Positions 6,752 through 7,334 of a DNA stretch of 7,334 nucleotides are shown in pieces. Below the pieces are notes generated by a model that saw only the letters and a program-made list of their open reading frames with translations, made no database searches and had not been told where the DNA came from. Numbering within the stretch: the stretch's first letter is position 1; each line of letters opens with the position of its first letter. Source of the DNA: JAKVJE01 sp047722305 (GTDB taxonomy: Bacteria; Actinomycetota; Actinomycetes; Actinomycetales; Microbacteriaceae). A program made the translations under genes and the position numbers. The DNA lies in the NCBI GenBank assembly GCA_047722305.1, contig JBDNYM010000064.1, positions 1-7,334 of the forward strand. The letters run 5' to 3'.

Positions 6752-6867
6752 TGACGGCCGCCGCCAAGAGCACCGGGGACGTCCGATGGCGTGACCCGAG
6801 CGGTGAGCAACACGCCGCAGATCGCCAGGCACCCACGAGTTCCACCCGATCCGAAGGAGAACGATGA
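6751..6867 (+). CDS. Small 38-residue ORF bridging xseA and xseB
   Basis: The gap between xseA and xseB is filled exactly by a 38-codon ORF starting MTAAAKSTGDVRWRDPSG and ending RSEGER. Its ATG overlaps the xseA stop as TGATG (6749-6753), its TGA overlaps the xseB start as ATGA (6864-6867), and CGGAG at 6741-6745 is a fair ribosome-binding site. These junctions are typical of translational coupling. The product is polar with no membrane span or known motif. About two thirds of its third codon positions are G/C, lower than xseA but above chance; the last few codons also encode the xseB Shine-Dalgarno. It may be a real small protein, a coupling ORF whose product is unimportant, or an accident. 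No family was recognised. Confidence 0.4.
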   Translation: MTAAAKSTGDVRWRDPSGEQHAADRQAPTSSTRSEGER

Positions 6868-7169
6868 CCGAGCAGCACACTCCCATCGACACCACCGGCG
6901 GCGAGAACGCCGACGTCGCCGAGCTGGGGTACGAGGACGCCCGCGACCAGCTCGCCACCGTCGTGGCCCGGCTGGAGCAGGGCTCCCCCACCCTGGAGGA
7001 GTCGCTGGCGCTCTGGGAGCGCGGCACGGCCCTCGCCGCCCGCTGCGAGCAGTGGCTCACCGGCGCCAGGGAGCGCCTCGAGGCCGCCCAGGTGCAGGCA
7101 CCGGGCACCTCAACGGCACCGGGCACGCCCGCCGCCGCGCAGGACGCCTCCGGGGAGGCGTCGGAATGA
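6864..7169 (+). CDS. xseB: Exodeoxyribonuclease VII small subunit
   Basis: The non-catalytic subunit that coats the helical arm of XseA in exonuclease VII. The 101-residue product contains the compact family helical hairpin at about 21-75: LGYEDARDQLATVVARLEQG, then TLEESLALWERGTALAARCEQWL, then ARERLEAAQ. An acidic linker (1-20) precedes it and a disordered Ala/Pro/Thr-rich tail of about 26 residues (PGTSTAPGTP) follows; the family core is usually 60-80 residues, so the ends are extra. AAGGAGA at 6854-6860 precedes the ATG by 3-4 nt. It shares a strand and probable operon with xseA, linked through the 38-codon ORF, which should help balance subunit production. Its stop overlaps the ATG of the next ORF. 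Confidence 0.94.
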   Translation: MTEQHTPIDTTGGENADVAELGYEDARDQLATVVARLEQGSPTLEESLALWERGTALAARCEQWLTGARERLEAAQVQAPGTSTAPGTPAAAQDASGEASE

Positions 7170-7334
7170 GCGCCACCGGCACCGCCCCCGCCCGCCCGAC
7201 GACGCCGCAGGAGGCCTGGGACGGGGGGCGAGGCGGCCAACCCGGCGTCTGCGCCCCGGCCCCCCCCCCCCCCCCCCCCGCGCGAGCCCACCCCCCCCCC
7301 CGCCCCCGCGGGGCCGCGCCCGTGGGCCGGGGGG
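7166..7334 (+). CDS. Start of a downstream ORF (partial, runs off the end)
   Basis: An ATG at 7166-7168 overlaps the xseB stop as ATGA and opens MSATGTAPARPTTPQEAWDG, after which the frame stays open to the window end. The first about 18 codons look like a normal Ala/Pro/Thr-rich N-terminus. Beyond about 7220 the sequence becomes unreliable poly-C and the translation (poly-proline) should not be trusted. In several actinobacteria a DUF4245 gene lies beside xseB, so that is one possibility, but nothing here confirms it. Confidence 0.35.
   Translation, partial: MSATGTAPARPTTPQEAWDGGRGGQPGVCAPAPPPPPPARAHPPPRPRGAAPVGRG
7220..7334. other. Low-complexity C-homopolymer end, probable sequencing/assembly artefact
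   Basis: A run of 20 C (7260-7279) is followed by further C runs near 7291-7301 and 7303-7307, with G runs near 7223-7228 and at 7331-7334. Nothing similar exists elsewhere in the window. Poly-C on this strand is poly-G on the other, as produced by no-signal calls of two-colour sequencing at contig ends. I see no real feature here beyond the start of the partial ORF. Confidence 0.7.

Noticed and set aside
4529..7291. Minus-strand open frame of 920 codons
   Set aside because: Antisense shadow of the HTH-ATPase, xseA and xseB genes; absence of stops is explained by high GC content and no family features are seen in the translation.

Overview
The window looks like chromosomal DNA of a high-GC Actinomycetota. 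GC is very high with third codon positions almost all G/C, the class II aldolase and GlpX are of the actinobacterial type, and XseA resembles Micrococcales-like sequences (RGGGDFQ, GHEND). The genus cannot be named from the sequence. The right end (from about 7220) decays into C homopolymers, probably a contig edge or sequencing artefact.  Layout, left to right: (1) 1-1267, an orphan AbiEi-antitoxin-like/DUF559 gene (246-1094, +) flanked on both sides by TCTGCCAG repeats and preceded by a perfect DnaA-box-like 9-mer. (2) 1268-3448, two core carbon-metabolism genes in divergent orientation: glpX (fructose-1,6-bisphosphatase II, minus strand) and fba (class II fructose-bisphosphate aldolase, plus strand), sharing a 165-bp control region. 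A pyrimidine-rich, Rho-utilisation-like tract follows glpX. (3) 3449-5315, the most unusual part: an unrecognised 181-residue gene (minus strand, apparently leaderless) diverging from a three-domain regulator, MerR-type HTH + GHKL ATPase + STAS-like DUF4325. Between them is an AT-rich island with four copies of an AAATCTC element, in direct and inverted orientation, ending two bases before the regulator's ATG. (4) 5316-7169, xseA and xseB, the two subunits of exonuclease VII, apparently one operon. An unreported-looking 38-codon ORF joins them by overlapping stop/start codons on both sides. (5) 7166-end, the start of a further ORF overlapping the xseB stop, lost in low-complexity sequence.  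How the genes work together: Fba and GlpX act on the same metabolite, fructose 1,6-bisphosphate, in the glycolytic/gluconeogenic path. XseA and XseB form exonuclease VII, which degrades single-stranded DNA in repair. The HTH-ATPase-DUF4325 protein combines parts normally seen in partner-switching regulation (anti-sigma-kinase-like ATPase, STAS-like domain) with its own DNA-binding head. I infer that it controls itself and perhaps the divergent gene through the repeat array. This regulator/operator/orphan-gene unit is the best candidate for an undescribed system here.
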